From Struthidea cinerea (Eukaryota; Chordata; Aves; Passeriformes; Corcoracidae): a stretch of 64,000 nt of DNA. Below, in pieces: positions 1 through 11,304 of this stretch. The stretch lies in assembly GCA_013397865.1 (NCBI GenBank), contig VZTI01003647.1:1098340-1162339 (forward strand), read 5' to 3'. Position numbers and translations under genes: made by a program. The number at the start of each line of letters is the position of its first letter. Position 1 is the stretch's first letter. Below the pieces are notes generated by a model. The model was not told where the DNA came from. It saw nothing but the letters and a program-made list of their open reading frames with translations, and searched no databases.

Positions 1-819
1 TTAAAACTAAATTATATTCAATAAAGATGACTTATGCCAGTCTTCTAAAAACTAAATACACTTGGCTCAATTTGAATGTGCTCATTACTGTGGTTTGGCG
101 GCCTCCAGGAGGCACTTGGCCGTGGCACAGTGGCCAGTGGAGGATTCTGGATGGAGACTATGGGGTGTGAGGGCACTGCAGAGGGCAGGAGGTTGTTGCT
201 CCTTTCTCTGTTGCAAATCTGGCTTGAGGGAACATTTTCCTGCATCAGCTTCTCCTTCTGTTTTGCTTTCTGCTGGCTGGAATGATGCATAAGAACAAAA
301 ATTCGCTCCTGCTATAAATAGAGGCTGTGCGTATGATCCAAGGGGGAGGAGAGCAGATGCTGCACACACAGCTTCAGCTGGAATGTCAGGATTTAACACT
401 CCCTGAGGGGTGGGAGAAGGGGGCACTTCCAAAACACTGGGAAAGAAAATTACCGACAGAAGAGGTACAGCAGAGGCAGCCAGGGAAAGCCTTTCTGCTG
501 CTCCCCAGGCTGTAATTTAAAGCATCTGCCACCGAGGTTCAGCAGTTGGTCCACTCTTAGTCTTTCAATCAGTGGTCTGAAGGAGGAGGCTGACACGGAT
601 GCTGCTCTCCCCTGTGGATATTCACTGGATGCAGGAAATCCAACATTATCATCAGTCCAGTGTGGAACTTCAGCCCTAGAGCAAAACAGAAGTGTTAGCA
701 AGTTCCGGTACCAATCCCAACACGAATTTCAGCTTTCACCCTTTTTTATAACTCTTGTAGCACATTGCCTCTGCTTTACAGGAGTTTCTTTAGATGACTG
801 AGCGTTTCCCTGCACGCTG
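1..819. other. intergenic, no gene seen
   Basis: No open frame here resembles a known protein, and there is no repeat I can name. All frames are short and overlap on both strands, as expected by chance. Confidence 0.6.
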
Positions 820-946
820 TAAAGAGGGAGAGGGACTTTTTCCACAGGCAGATAGTGAAAGGACAAGGGGGAATGGCTTTGAACAAAAAGATGAGAGATT
901 TAGATTAGATACTAGGAAGAAAATCTTCCCTGTGAGGGTGTGGAGG
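820..946 (+). mobile_element. CR1 LINE 3' part, left piece, split by an LTR
   Basis: The sequence follows the standard bird CR1 3' untranslated region: the gacaaggggg-aatggcttt block, a 'gagatttagattagat' block, then 'aagaaaatcttccctgtgaggg'. It stops at 946, where an LTR begins. The same CR1 resumes at 1330 with 'aggccctggcacagggtgccc', so the two pieces are one element interrupted by a later insertion. The 5' limit is approximate. Confidence 0.9.
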
Positions 947-1329
947 TGCAGTAATGACACACAGGCAAGGACTTTGCACATAAGATGGAGAAAGGCCAAG
1001 ACCTTTATTGCGCAGTCAGAATTCCCTAAATCCCAGCACCCAACAGGATAGAACATCCTAGAAACAGGAAAGATGTTCCCCACAGTGTCCCCCAATCACC
1101 TGGGGTATTGCACAGATTTTACCTATGATGGTAATAGGCAAACAATGCCCTATAAGGCCACAAACTCCAATGAACACTTCTCACAGGCCCAGTCTGTCCA
1201 TAAACACACAATCCTCTCTCAGTCCATCCCCGGTGACCTGGATGCACTCCCAGGGTCACCTCCGGGCCCAGGACAGAGGCCCTGATCCTCAGGGCCCATC
1301 TCTCTACCACCACTTAGTGCACTCCAACA
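947..1329 (-). mobile_element. solo LTR nested in a CR1 (383 bp)
   Basis: This 383-bp segment begins TG and ends CA and interrupts an otherwise continuous CR1. It is flanked by TGGAGG (941-946) and GGGAGG (1330-1335), a 6-bp target-site duplication with one mismatch. On the minus strand there is an AATAAA signal (complement of 1004-1009) about 60 bp from the LTR end, as expected for the R region. No gag/pol/env-like sequence is attached, so it is a solo LTR left by recombination. A 6-bp duplication is typical of class II (ERVK-like) elements; the class is inference. Confidence 0.8.
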
Positions 1330-1517
1330 GGGAGGCCCTGGCACAGGGTGCCCAGAGAAGCTGTGGCTGCCCCTGGATCCCTGGAAATGTCCAAGGCCAG
1401 CTTGGACGAAGCTTGGAGCAGCCTGGGACAGTGGAAGGTGTCCCTGCCCATGGCAGGGTGGTGGAATGAGATGATCTTTAAGGTCTCTTCCAACCCAAAC
1501 CATTCTGTGCCTCTAAC
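1330..1517 (+). mobile_element. CR1 LINE 3' part, right piece
   Basis: Continuation of the CR1 that starts at 820. It contains 'ggccctggcacagggtgccc', 'gaagctgtggctgcccctgg', 'gtccaaggccagcttgga', 'gtggaaggtgtccctgccca' and 'ttccaacccaaaccattctg'. This is the usual order of the CR1 3' untranslated region, and it ends at the element's 3' terminus. Confidence 0.92.
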
Positions 1518-3280
1518 TTGAGGTAATGAGCCTTGATTTGTACTACTTGCTCCTGGCTGGGTGCCACTGGATTATTTTAGGCAGCAATTCTTCCTGAGAA
1601 TTCGTGAAGTCACAGAAAGAATGTCTTTGATTTTAGAGAATTTTATAGGTTTATGTCATGGGTTCAGTTCTTGAGACTCTTGCAAGAGCTGAAGAGACAA
1701 ACTGCACCTCCCAGCTGCGGGGTGTGGGGCTGCCCGAGCACTGGAGACACCAGCAAGGAGAACATAAGGTGAGACACATCCAGGGAGAGGCAGAATTCCT
1801 GTGATCCCAGCATGCAGGCAAATATCAAGGAAGTTGCACTGGATAAACCTATAGGACCTATGATGAGCCCTAAGATCCATAAAACAATAAATATAATATC
1901 AGCTGGTGCTTCTCCAGAGCTGCACTCCATTCTAGGCAGCAAAGTCCTGCTGGGAGCAGCAATGCCTCTGTGCCAGTTTGCACCGAGTTTTAAATATTTA
2001 GGTTATGTGGATGATTTGGTGTTAGTACAGTGTCTACACAACCAGTAATCTTCAGCAATTTGCATGTCAGAAGAATTGCTCGCAGCCAGGTTTCCAGTGA
2101 GCTGGTTGTAATTTATCCACCGCCACACACCTACAAAGAGCTCCGGGGGGCGGAGGCAGGGTCAGGTCTGTAGCTGTCTCCAGCCTCTAATGAAAACCCA
2201 GGCATGACTTCCCCTAAACGATGGGAGATCCCAGCTGAGAGAAACCAACCACTGTGAGGAAAAGCAATCAAATAGCAGACCTGATTATGGAAATGCAAAC
2301 GGTGAGATATTGGTGACATTTACCCTGCTATCAGCTGCACTGATACAGGCTGAGTGAGGGGAGAGGGAATCATAATTTGCATGGAAAGGTATGGGACTAA
2401 ACTACAGACCCAAATAAAATCCTAATTCAATAACCAAACTGACAGTGAAAGCTGTAAGACAAGCACAGGATCAATTTCAATTTGAACTGAAGAATAAATC
2501 AGGTGCTACAAGGCTTTGATTTACAGGTCACACACCTTCCTGCAGGATGTTATCAAGCAGTACCAGCCGCTGCCAGTTTACACATAAATGAACCTAAAGT
2601 CAGGGTAGGTGAGGTCTTCTAGAAAGTGTGTGAGAGGGGTGAAACAGCACCACCAGCTTCTGCAAAATATCGTCACAAAAGCAGCAGAAATTCTTCATAA
2701 AACAAAGAACGATGCTGGAAAATGCCACATGAGGCAAGACAAGGGGAAGGAGATGGATCATGAAGGCAAAGCAGCTTCTCCAAGAAATGAGAGGAAAACA
2801 TTCACTCCACCAAGGTTTATATGCTCAGGTTACAGCAGCTGGAGGCCTCTCAGGGATCAACAAAGGAAGATTTTTAATAGCAAAAAGCAAAAAGTTAAGT
2901 GGACTTTTAGAAGGCAGCAAACAGACAGAAAGTACATGAAACTGTTGGCTTTGGCAAATAAAATTCCAGCATTTAGAAAAACAATACACAGAAGACTCAA
3001 CAGCAGTTTTCCCAAAGGTGAAGTCCATCAATGTTACTGGAAGGAGGATATGTTCTGGAACGGAAGAACAGAGGAAAATTGTGACTGCTCTGCAAAACCT
3101 GGAGCCAGCAAAGCCCTGCAAGGAGCAAACAAAATCTCTCAGTGGGACAGAGAAAAAGTCTGGTAAACTGGGAAGGTCTTCTGCAGTGTCTTTCTCAGCA
3201 AATTTGGGGACTTGGCTATGGGACAGGTGGGGTGAGTAATGTGGTTTGCCCCATAACAACACGTGATTCTGTGATGGCTA
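1518..3280. other. intergenic, no gene seen
   Basis: Moderate-GC unique sequence. It contains a 185-codon open frame on the plus strand (2609-3166) with no recognisable domain, and a chance YVDD string near 2010. Neither is supported as a gene. Confidence 0.5.
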
Positions 3281-3395
3281 AAAGATGTGTAGACATGGCA
3301 CTTGGTTTAGTGGTGGGCTTGGCAGTGCTGGGTTAGTGGTAGGACTCCATGGCCTTAGAGGTCTTTCACAACTTAAACGATTCTATGTTTCTATA
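3281..3395 (+). mobile_element. CR1 LINE 3' end, 'gtttagtggtgggcttggca' subfamily
   Basis: It matches the 3' end of a different CR1 subfamily from most copies here: a 'gtgtagacatggcacttgg' block, 'gtttagtggtgggcttggca', 'gtgctgggttagtggtagga' and a tail 'aaacgattctatgtttctat'. The same subfamily is seen at 45,700-45,965. Confidence 0.85.
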
Positions 3396-6176
3396 AACCA
3401 TGTGAACAAATCAAAACAGCATAAATTGTAATTTTAAAAACCCCAGTAATCAACAGCCCAGTCTCTAGGCTCAGGGAATTACCATCAAAGAGTGTCTAGA
3501 TTTTAAAAAGCACTCTCCAGTGCCCGTTGCAGAACATCTGGGCTGTCTGGAGGTGTAATACAGCGCAAACAAAGATGTGCCTCTGTCAGGGGCTGTCCCA
3601 CAGCAAGGGTGAAGCAGTGGCAGCTTGTCTGCCTGATGCTGCAGCCATGCTGAAGTCACAGGTGAGTTTGCTACTCGGCAGTGCCACCAACTTCACGGCA
3701 AGAAATAAATAGCAAGTTTCCTTAGGAAGTACATAATGTGCTTTCAATGACAGCTACACTCAGAAAAATATCAAATATTGTAATGACAGCATCACTCCTG
3801 TAAATGACAGCTTAGCCAACACTGAAGTGAGGACCAGACGGCAATGCAGAACTGTGGGGAAAATACTTGTAATATTCACGTTGCAAACAAGCTCAGCAAC
3901 CACTGCAGTGGTTTCAAGCTCAGTAACAGCTTTGGAAGGTAGGGATGACAATTAACAAACTTCTTGGCATGTGTTGGCAGTAACAATCTCCTGTGCTGTG
4001 AAAATTTCAGAGAGGAAATAATGCTGTGAATTAGAAGATGGTCACTGCCTCTACCATCTTAAAAAGAAATACTTGGTTATTGAAACTCTGTAGATCAGCA
4101 TCAGAAAGGGCATTTTTGCTTTTCTCATTTCTCTCTTAACATATGAATGTGGAAACTGAAAATCCATAGTGGCTACAGGCAGATATGAAATAGCTTTGAC
4201 AGCAAATGCCATAGAAACTCTTGATAGCAAATAAAATTTATTTCTAAAAATTCAGGGAATTACCAGATCTCTGAAGTTATCCGTAGCAGACAGTCTGATG
4301 TGTTTGCTAAGAAGAAAGTCAACACATCTGCACACATCTGCACAGCCAAAAGAAGATATGAGGGATGTGTCTAAAAGGTCCCCTTCCAACTCTATTTACC
4401 CTCTATTCAGAGGAGAAAACTTACTGTGTTTGGCTGTATAAGCTACATGCAAAGTAGGCTGGAGACAGGATGCCTTTTAAAAATTGCTGGGGAGGGCTGG
4501 AATCAATGCAGTGGTGTGAGAAAAGAGCTAAAAATAAATGGGTGGGATGGGCAGGAGGGATGGATAGAGCAGGGAACATCTGGAAGTACCAGAGGAGGAA
4601 GGAGCCAGTCTCTGAAGGGAAAGCTGATGATAAATAAGAGGCCTAAGGAAGGGCAGATGCAAAGGGAATCAGTTTAGAAAGCAAGAGTAGGAAAACCAGG
4701 TAAGGAGGAAACCGGTGAGGTGAGACATTTTGAAGGTGTCTGTACTCACAGGCAAGAGAGCAGCACAAAGGGAGTGGAAAAGTCACAATGCTCTGCAGAA
4801 AACAAGGAGGCTGGCAGAGGAGCAGCCTGGAGGTGGGGCAGGGCACAAAGCACAAGCTGGAGTGATCTGGATTCTGCTAATTCCAGCAGGGCAACCTGCA
4901 CACAACACTGAGGATAGGAGTTCTGCCTTCCCAACAGGGCTCAGCTCGCACAGTGGGGTCACCTCACATGCTTTTCTCCAAGACCAGGAGGAAGCAGAGT
5001 GATCACATTCCCTTTATTAATGCCCACAAAGCCTCTTGGCTCATTTCCTGCATCCAACACAGATGATCTACAGGTAGATCTGGGCAACAGGTCTGTCTGG
5101 TTTGCCCAGTGATATTACAAGACTTTTTGCTGCTTCTGCAAAATCCTCCTGGGGGTCCAGCAATGCAGAAGGGAAGCCAGACTCTCACCAGGAATGTGTG
5201 TTCCCCCCTGGTCTCATCACTCCGCAGCTGCACAGCCTTGGAGCAGCTCCAGCTGGAAGCTGGTGTAAAATTGCTGTTAACTCGGCCTATTTCTAATAAA
5301 AAAATAACAGCAGCACTACTGGATCAGACCAACTGTCCATCTCGTCTAATTCCCTATAAAGAAAGAGGTTTTAAAAAGCTAGTTGGTAGAGTTGCTTGGT
5401 ACGAGGTGAGTGGAGGTGGGTGAACACATGCAGTGAAATTCCACAGGTTCCAGGCCCGTTACTTGCAGGTGAAATGTATTTCTGCTCTCTGTTATGTTCT
5501 GCAGCAGGTTCAGGACTGTCTGCAACTAAACTGGCAGATCAGTACTAGTGAAGGTTCTTTTTTGTTTGGTAGTCAACCAGGCAAATGCTTACATTGCATG
5601 GAAAGTGAAGAGACAGAGACAGGGCTTAACAAACAGACCTCAGAAGGATGAGGGAGGACTTTTTGGAGGTATTACCCAGATCCATAAGACTGGGGCTGTC
5701 TTAGGCAGGGCCACGGCAAGCACCAAGAGAGAGGTGAGGTCTCTTACCCCCTCGCTCTCTAGGTGCAGTTAATTACTCATTGCAGTGGTGTGGGAAGTTT
5801 GTGGTGACCCTGGGCTGCATTTTAGCAAGGAACGGACATCAGTGGGGCTAACATGAGCACAGCAATTAGCATTGGCTGTGGTTTAAACGCCCAGCCTTAA
5901 ACCTCTGTGAAAATCCTGTGGTTTTACTCAGTCAGTGTGCTTGGGTGCCGCTGCCCTTGACCTCGGCTGTGAGCAGGTCTGCAGGCAGGCCTTGAAAGCC
6001 TCCTTCTGCCCCAGCAAACTGCAGGAGATGTGAGCTCAGGCAGCAGTCCCACGGTCCCACCCAGCACAGCCCAGTCACGGTGGGAACAAGGATTTTGGCA
6101 TTTGGATTTCAGTGAGTGCCGCGGTGCCGACCGAATGGCTAGCTCCCCTAGGTCAGAGACCGGGCACTTGGCTGTG
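3396..6176. other. intergenic, no gene seen
   Basis: AT-leaning unique sequence. Around 5,310-5,360 a short stretch ('tggatcagaccaactgtcca') resembles a widespread ancient reptile/bird repeat, but it is too short for a firm assignment. Nothing else was recognised. Confidence 0.45.
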
Positions 6177-6182
6177 GTCACC

Positions 6183-6559
6183 TGTCGCTGTTACGTCCGA
6201 GGCGCATAAAGAAAATGACACAGAGTCCAGGCTCATGAACAAGTGGAAGCCGAAGCTTCTTTTTTAATAATTTTCTGACTACTATATAGGATAGATCGCA
6301 AAAAGTGTGTTGAGTGGCAATAGGTAATTGGTTCCTCGGACATCCACCCCTTGGGAGGATTGGCCAAGTCTTAACACACTTATTCCAAAATATTTTCAAA
6401 GTCAAAGCCATAACAATCTTGCAAAACAGCTTGCGAGTGCAAGAAGTTTATGGAACTGTGACCTTGTTTAAAATAGTTTACATAGGAAAGACAGTCTGCT
6501 CACAGAATATTGAGAAAAGGCTGAAGAATTTCTCTGCTTCTAGCTTTTTAGCACCTACA
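6183..6559 (-). mobile_element. solo LTR (377 bp), family A copy 1
   Basis: The element begins TGTCGCTGTT and ends CCTACA, with a perfect 6-bp target-site duplication GTCACC at 6177-6182 and 6560-6565. On the minus strand a variant poly(A) signal ATTAAA lies at the complement of 6263-6268. It aligns along most of its length with 43,367-43,738: shared start, 'gtgtgttga-tggca', 'ggattgg-caag-tct', 'ttccaaaatat', 'acaatcttgca/acaatcctgca', 'aagatttctct-type' end and a CA terminus. No internal retroviral sequence adjoins it. The 6-bp duplication suggests an ERVK-like class. Confidence 0.85.
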
Positions 6560-6580
6560 GTCACCTCTCAGGACAGGCGC

Positions 6581-7064
6581 TGTCCGAGGGCGGGAGGTCG
6601 GGCGAGGCCCAGCAGGGGCTCGCCTCAGCCACCGATGGGAAGGGCGCAAGGAGAGAAGGAGGCAGCGGGGGAGGCTTGAGGCTGAAGCAGGTGCAGGTTT
6701 ATCGGCGAGGGAACAGGCAACAGAAAAACCCCCGAGAGAGCCCCTGACAGGAGGTTTTATACCCCCCTGATCAGGGCGGTGCTAACAGGAATCAAACAGT
6801 GAGAACGACAATGAGGGGCGTTACAGAGGTGGGGACTGTGAGGGAATAATGAACTGGGAATGAGGGGGGAGGAGAGGGAGTACACAGGCCAGTGTGTACT
6901 CCAAAACAATGCGGTAACCGGGGCAGGGAGAGGCGGCGGCCATGGGGCCAGGGCCAGGTGTCACGTCTTTCCCGCCTCAGGCAACGGCTTTTCCCGCCAA
7001 GACTGCCTGAGGGGAAGAAGGAGCGGCCATCTTAGGGCTCAGAGGCCTCAGTGGTAGTGAACCA
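6581..7064 (-). mobile_element. probable ERV1-like LTR (limits uncertain)
   Basis: Read on the minus strand, the segment has the layout of a retroviral LTR. A GC-rich U3 contains an AAGATGGCCGCTCC block, then comes a TATAAAA box (complement of 6755-6761), then a GATAAA poly(A)-like signal 50-60 bp downstream (complement of 6698-6703), then a pyrimidine-rich U5 that ends ...GGACA at 6581. I could not find a matching target-site duplication or a primer binding site, so the ends and class are tentative. A non-viral promoter cannot be excluded. It lies beside the LTR at 6183-6559. Confidence 0.45.
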
Positions 7065-7859
7065 CTGGACCTTTTGCCCAGCCGGTTTCAATATCCCCTG
7101 GCGTGAGCCATGGCTCACTGCAACAAATGAGCTCTGCCATCACTGCTCAAATCAAAGCTCCCTCAATGAGCTCAGCACCCACAGAGGCTGCCCCAGGCGA
7201 GCAGACCCAGCAAAGGCTGTGCAGCAGCTGCTGGCAGCCAGGAAAGCCCACACTGATCGGCAGCATAACCCCTCCTGCCCTGCCACCGAGGGGCTGGTGC
7301 CAGGCTAACAGGGACACAGCCCAGGGCAGCACCAGCAGAGCATCCTTCCCACTGCGAGAGGCTCGTTACAGCTCTGACCTACGGGGATCTGGGCTTATTT
7401 CTGTAGCTGGTGGAACTAGTGGTTTACATATAAATTATCTGATGAATGTAGCCTTGTTGTCCATTCATGAATCATTCATGACCAGAGTCCAGTTTTGGCA
7501 AAAATGTGTATTTTCTGTAAGTATCCTCTCCTCTGAGGCTAAGCACAGGCTGCCCATCAGGGCTGTTGGCTACACAGAGCCCTCAGTCAGGGCAGGTAAC
7601 TCTCACAATCCAATCTCTGCCTCTGTCAATGGATGGCTTAGAGGCTTAAAACCAGCTGTACAATGGTAATCCCAAATAGTTTTCCTCAGACATGAATCCC
7701 CTTGCTTACCTTCAAAGGTGTCTGTTTTGTGAGCTGCTATCCCTCAAACTTCCCTATAGATAGAAATCTTTGCATGCCCCTGGCCTGCCATTACACAGCA
7801 CATTTCAGCCACAACGCTCAGTCCTTCCCAAAAAACACCACATAGGAACACGTCCCTGG
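7065..7859. other. intergenic, no gene seen
   Basis: A 188-codon plus-strand open frame at 7103-7669 has no recognisable domain and low-complexity composition. No repeat was recognised. Confidence 0.45.
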
Positions 7860-8925
7860 TCCTGACACCCAGGTCCTCCTCCAGCTCCATTAAAAACTTT
7901 GTAATACACCATTCATGATTTATTTCACATGGTTGTTAAAGGGGTTTGCCCCCACCTGTTACTACATTGATTTTCCTCTAATTTCAAGCCTAAATTAACT
8001 CCTGGCTTATTTAATTCATTTGTCCTCGTGCCCATCACTGTTATTTCTTTTCAGCAGCAATTTTCTCCTTTGAGCGTTTGCCCCTCCACATGTTCCACTC
8101 CCAGTCTTTACCTAACGAAACTAAGTGCTTTTTTCCTCTCTCAGCTGGACAGTCCCTGCATTCCTCTGATTGTCCTAAATCTCCTTATGACACCATTTAC
8201 TGTTTGAATTCTTCCCTCTCACTCTTCGGGGAAGAGAACTCTGCACACTATTCTGATGAGGTCAGGCCTACCTTTGTAAAATTGAATTAGTGCTTCGCTA
8301 GACCTCTAGCCTTAACTGAAAAGGTGAATTGGGTGTATCTGATCGTTTTTTCCTTGAAACCACATAATTGCCACTTAATGGTTAACCTGTGATGTCCAAG
8401 TACATTCAGGTCTTTCTCATCCTCAGTCATTTCTAACAGATAGCTGAAATTCTCACTGCTGCTCCATAAGAACCCGTCCATACATTATATATTATTGTAT
8501 TTTATCCCTTTTCTATTGCTTCAGTTTTCAAGGTCAGTCTTCAGTTAATAGCCCCATCCTGGCTTGCATTGAGGATGCACCTTCCATCGTGTGAGCTCCA
8601 AGTGTCATTGTCACTCTCATCATTCCCTTCCAAGGTCAATGCAGAAATGAAATATGTTCAGATCCACTCCTGATCCTCAGGGATGTTTACTGGTAACCTC
8701 ACTTCAGAGTGATAATTCCCCTTCTGCTGCTCCCTGTCACGGGCTCCCCTTTAGCCAGCGCTGTTCCCACTTCACAGCTCCTGTATAAATTCTCGGTGCT
8801 TTCAGCTGAGCCGATAATTTCCCATGTGGCACTATATCAAGTGGCATCTTCGGTCCAGATAGATGAGATATCTTGCATTTCCTTTGTCTAGAAAAATCAT
8901 TTATCTTATCAAATTTATCACAGAC
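7860..8925 (-). mobile_element. ancient CR1-like LINE remnant (ORF2 end and 3' region)
   Basis: On the minus strand the sequence follows, with heavy decay, the end of ORF2 of old CR1 elements known from turtles and other sauropsids. 'gataaatgatttttctagac' and 'atagtgccacatggg' (8,925 to about 8,815) match the reverse-transcriptase region. 'gctggctaaaggggag' and 'gaggttaccagt' follow. Then comes a segment translating to EDEKDLNVLGHHRLT (about 8,380-8,440), like the ORF2 C-terminus EEKDLGVLVDHRLT. The frame is broken throughout. Matches thin out toward 7,900 ('taggcttgaaattagagga'). It is much older than the recent CR1 tails in this window. Confidence 0.75.
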
Positions 8926-11023
8926 AGACAGGGCTTGCCCAGAAGAATTTAATCGTCAACCAGGACGATCACGACTGCAACAGAAAATGGGAGGGCAGGC
9001 TGTGCTCCTTGCAGCTCTGCTGGACACACACCCTTGTCGAGGGGACCCTAATTCCAGGGACAATATTTCCTCACTGCTAACCCTTGAAATGACCCACTCT
9101 GTCACTGGAGGCTGTGAATAGACAGCGACCCTCATTCCCAGTGTGGAGGCTAAAGTTACACAGTGATGGATTTTCATCCAGCAGTTACAGCCCAGCACTC
9201 CGAGAAGAGGAGCCGAAGCATTTACCTGGTTTATTTTGGTTGCTGTTATATATCTATTTGTTTATTACAAGGGAAAAAGTGCAGGTTTTTTACACAAAAC
9301 TGATATGTTTAGTGCTTTCATTTTATATTTTGAGCAGTTAAGCTATTCGGTGTTTAAAGGTAGTATTGGTTCTTTATAGCTCCATGCCGACAATAGGAGT
9401 CTAAGATAATGGAGCCTAAAGAGAGAGATTTTTCCATTCCCACATTGTTTCTGAAATATGGAGCAATCAAATGCACTCAGTAGAAGGTTTCTATCAGTAA
9501 ATCTTCAGTAAAAGTGTCTTTAAAACTTAGGTAGAAAGATTGCGGAAGGGAAAATGGCTCACAAAAATTCTGTAGATATTCCTTGAAGACCCTGGAACAG
9601 GTTTTCTCTAATCAGGATATCAAAATGCCTCTCCCGTTCAGGCCATTTTGGTGCTTTGGACCCTTTTCAGCAAAGCTCTCAAGTAATCAGCATTTGTATT
9701 AATTGGAACAGAAAACAAACACGCTTAAAGTTAAGCACGGGCTTAACTCTCTGCAGGCTCTGCTCTCTGCTGTGAATGGAGAAGCAGGTTTCCACAGGGG
9801 ATGAGGGATGGGATGACTGTCCAAATGTCATCCTCCCCGCAAGGTCATTAAGGGGTGCTAATTAATAAAGGAGTATTTGCCTTTCCCTTGTCCCCTGCAC
9901 AGAAGAAGGAAGGGTTAACATGAGCCAGGCCTTCGCGGCACAGCGATCCCTGTGTGAGGTGGCGGAAGGCTCCTGCTGTCCCCTCCGGTGCCGCGGGATG
10001 TCCTCGACATCCATCACAAATATTTATTCAGTTTCTCAGGTTTATAATCTTCACCAAATCCTGCCTGCTGATTACAGCCCGAACATTCATTGTTTCCAGA
10101 CCGCTAAGAAGTCCCCAGCCCTCTTGGGTGTCTGGTTTTAAATTCCTGCTTGTGCACATTTCCTGAAGTGAATAAAAATGTGCGACTTATCTGTACATGC
10201 AGCTGATATGATCTTCTGCAAAACCTGCCCACGGGCAATTATGCATTGAAAGGGCAATTACACACACAGAATGACCCAATTTGCATACAAAATCTCAATT
10301 ACTGCCAAGAATTGCATGTATATTTTTGTGCAGTATTCAGAATATTGGGCCCCAAAGACATAAACGCTTTCTTCTGCCATCAAATCACTTTTTACTTGAA
10401 ACAAGAAGTGGAATATATATGAGTCATATTAGAAAAAATATTATTGCCAGAAAACTAGGATGGTCACATTGGTCAGAGTGCAGGTCTGTCCACACTCTCA
10501 CCGCATCTGTCCCAGCGGAAGGATGAAGAAGACAACCAGCATGTTCCAGGCCTGGCTCAGCACACTCCCTCAGCCTCCAGCACTCTGGGGCTCAGTGACT
10601 TTCAGCATCAAAGGCAGTTTTAGTAGTATTTAATACCCTGAATTATTCACTAATAAACGGATTATTGTTGCAGATAAAAATTCAAATATGTCATAAACCA
10701 ATTTGGTTTGCTCACATTTGTCCATATCAATCTAGCATCTGATGAGTAGATGTGCTGCAGTGAGCAGATTCCCTGCTCTGCCTCAGCACCTCGGCAGTGA
10801 GGGAGGAGGAGAGGTGCCAACAGAGGTGTCACCGCTTTGTCCTGTAGGGTGTGTCCAGCGAGACCTCTGCCAGCACAGGCTGTGGGAGCCAGGTAAGAGC
10901 CAGCCCTTCTGCAAACCACAGGGGGCACCTATGGCCTTGGCTGCAATAAGGACCAGAGGCAGAAACATCTGGTTTCAAGCTATTTCTGAGCAGGACTGAT
11001 GGGAGCTGGTGGTCCCGGCTGGG
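8926..11023. other. intergenic, no gene seen
   Basis: Mostly AT-rich unique sequence. The part around 10,150-10,450 is rich in homeodomain-type TAATTG/CAATTA words and has an ATTTGCAT octamer at 10,279. I treat it only as a possible conserved noncoding element. Confidence 0.4.
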
Positions 11024-11304
11024 GTAGTCACAGGACAAGGGGGAATGGCTTCAAACTGGCAGAGGGCAGGTTTAGATTAGGTATTAGGATGAAATTCTCC
11101 CTCCCTCTGAGTGTTGGGAGGCCCTGGCACAGAGTGCCCAGAGAAGCTGGGGCTGCCCCTGGATCCCTGGAAGTGTCCAAGGCCAGGTTGGACGGGGCTT
11201 GGAGCAACCTGGGCTAGTGGAAGGTGTCCCTGCCCATGGCAGGGGGGCGGAATTAAATCATCTTTAAGGTCCCTTCCAACTCAAACTGTTCTGTGCTTCT
11301 GTGA
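11024..11304 (+). mobile_element. CR1 LINE 3' end
   Basis: Near-complete recent CR1 3' untranslated region: 'cacaggacaagggggaatgg', 'gcaggtttagattaggtatt', 'ggaggccctggcacag', 'gtggaaggtgtccctgccca', ending 'actgttctgtgcttctgtga'. Confidence 0.93.

Noticed and set aside
1812..2048. Open frame of 78 codons with a YVDD string, like the retroviral reverse-transcriptase active site
   Set aside because: Flanking residues do not follow any reverse-transcriptase block, no other RT or gag/pol motif is nearby, and four residues can match by chance.
2609..3166. 185-codon plus-strand open frame
   Set aside because: Lys/Gln/Ser-rich with no recognisable domain. One frame of this length is not surprising in 64 kb over six frames. 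Conservation across birds would be needed to revive it.
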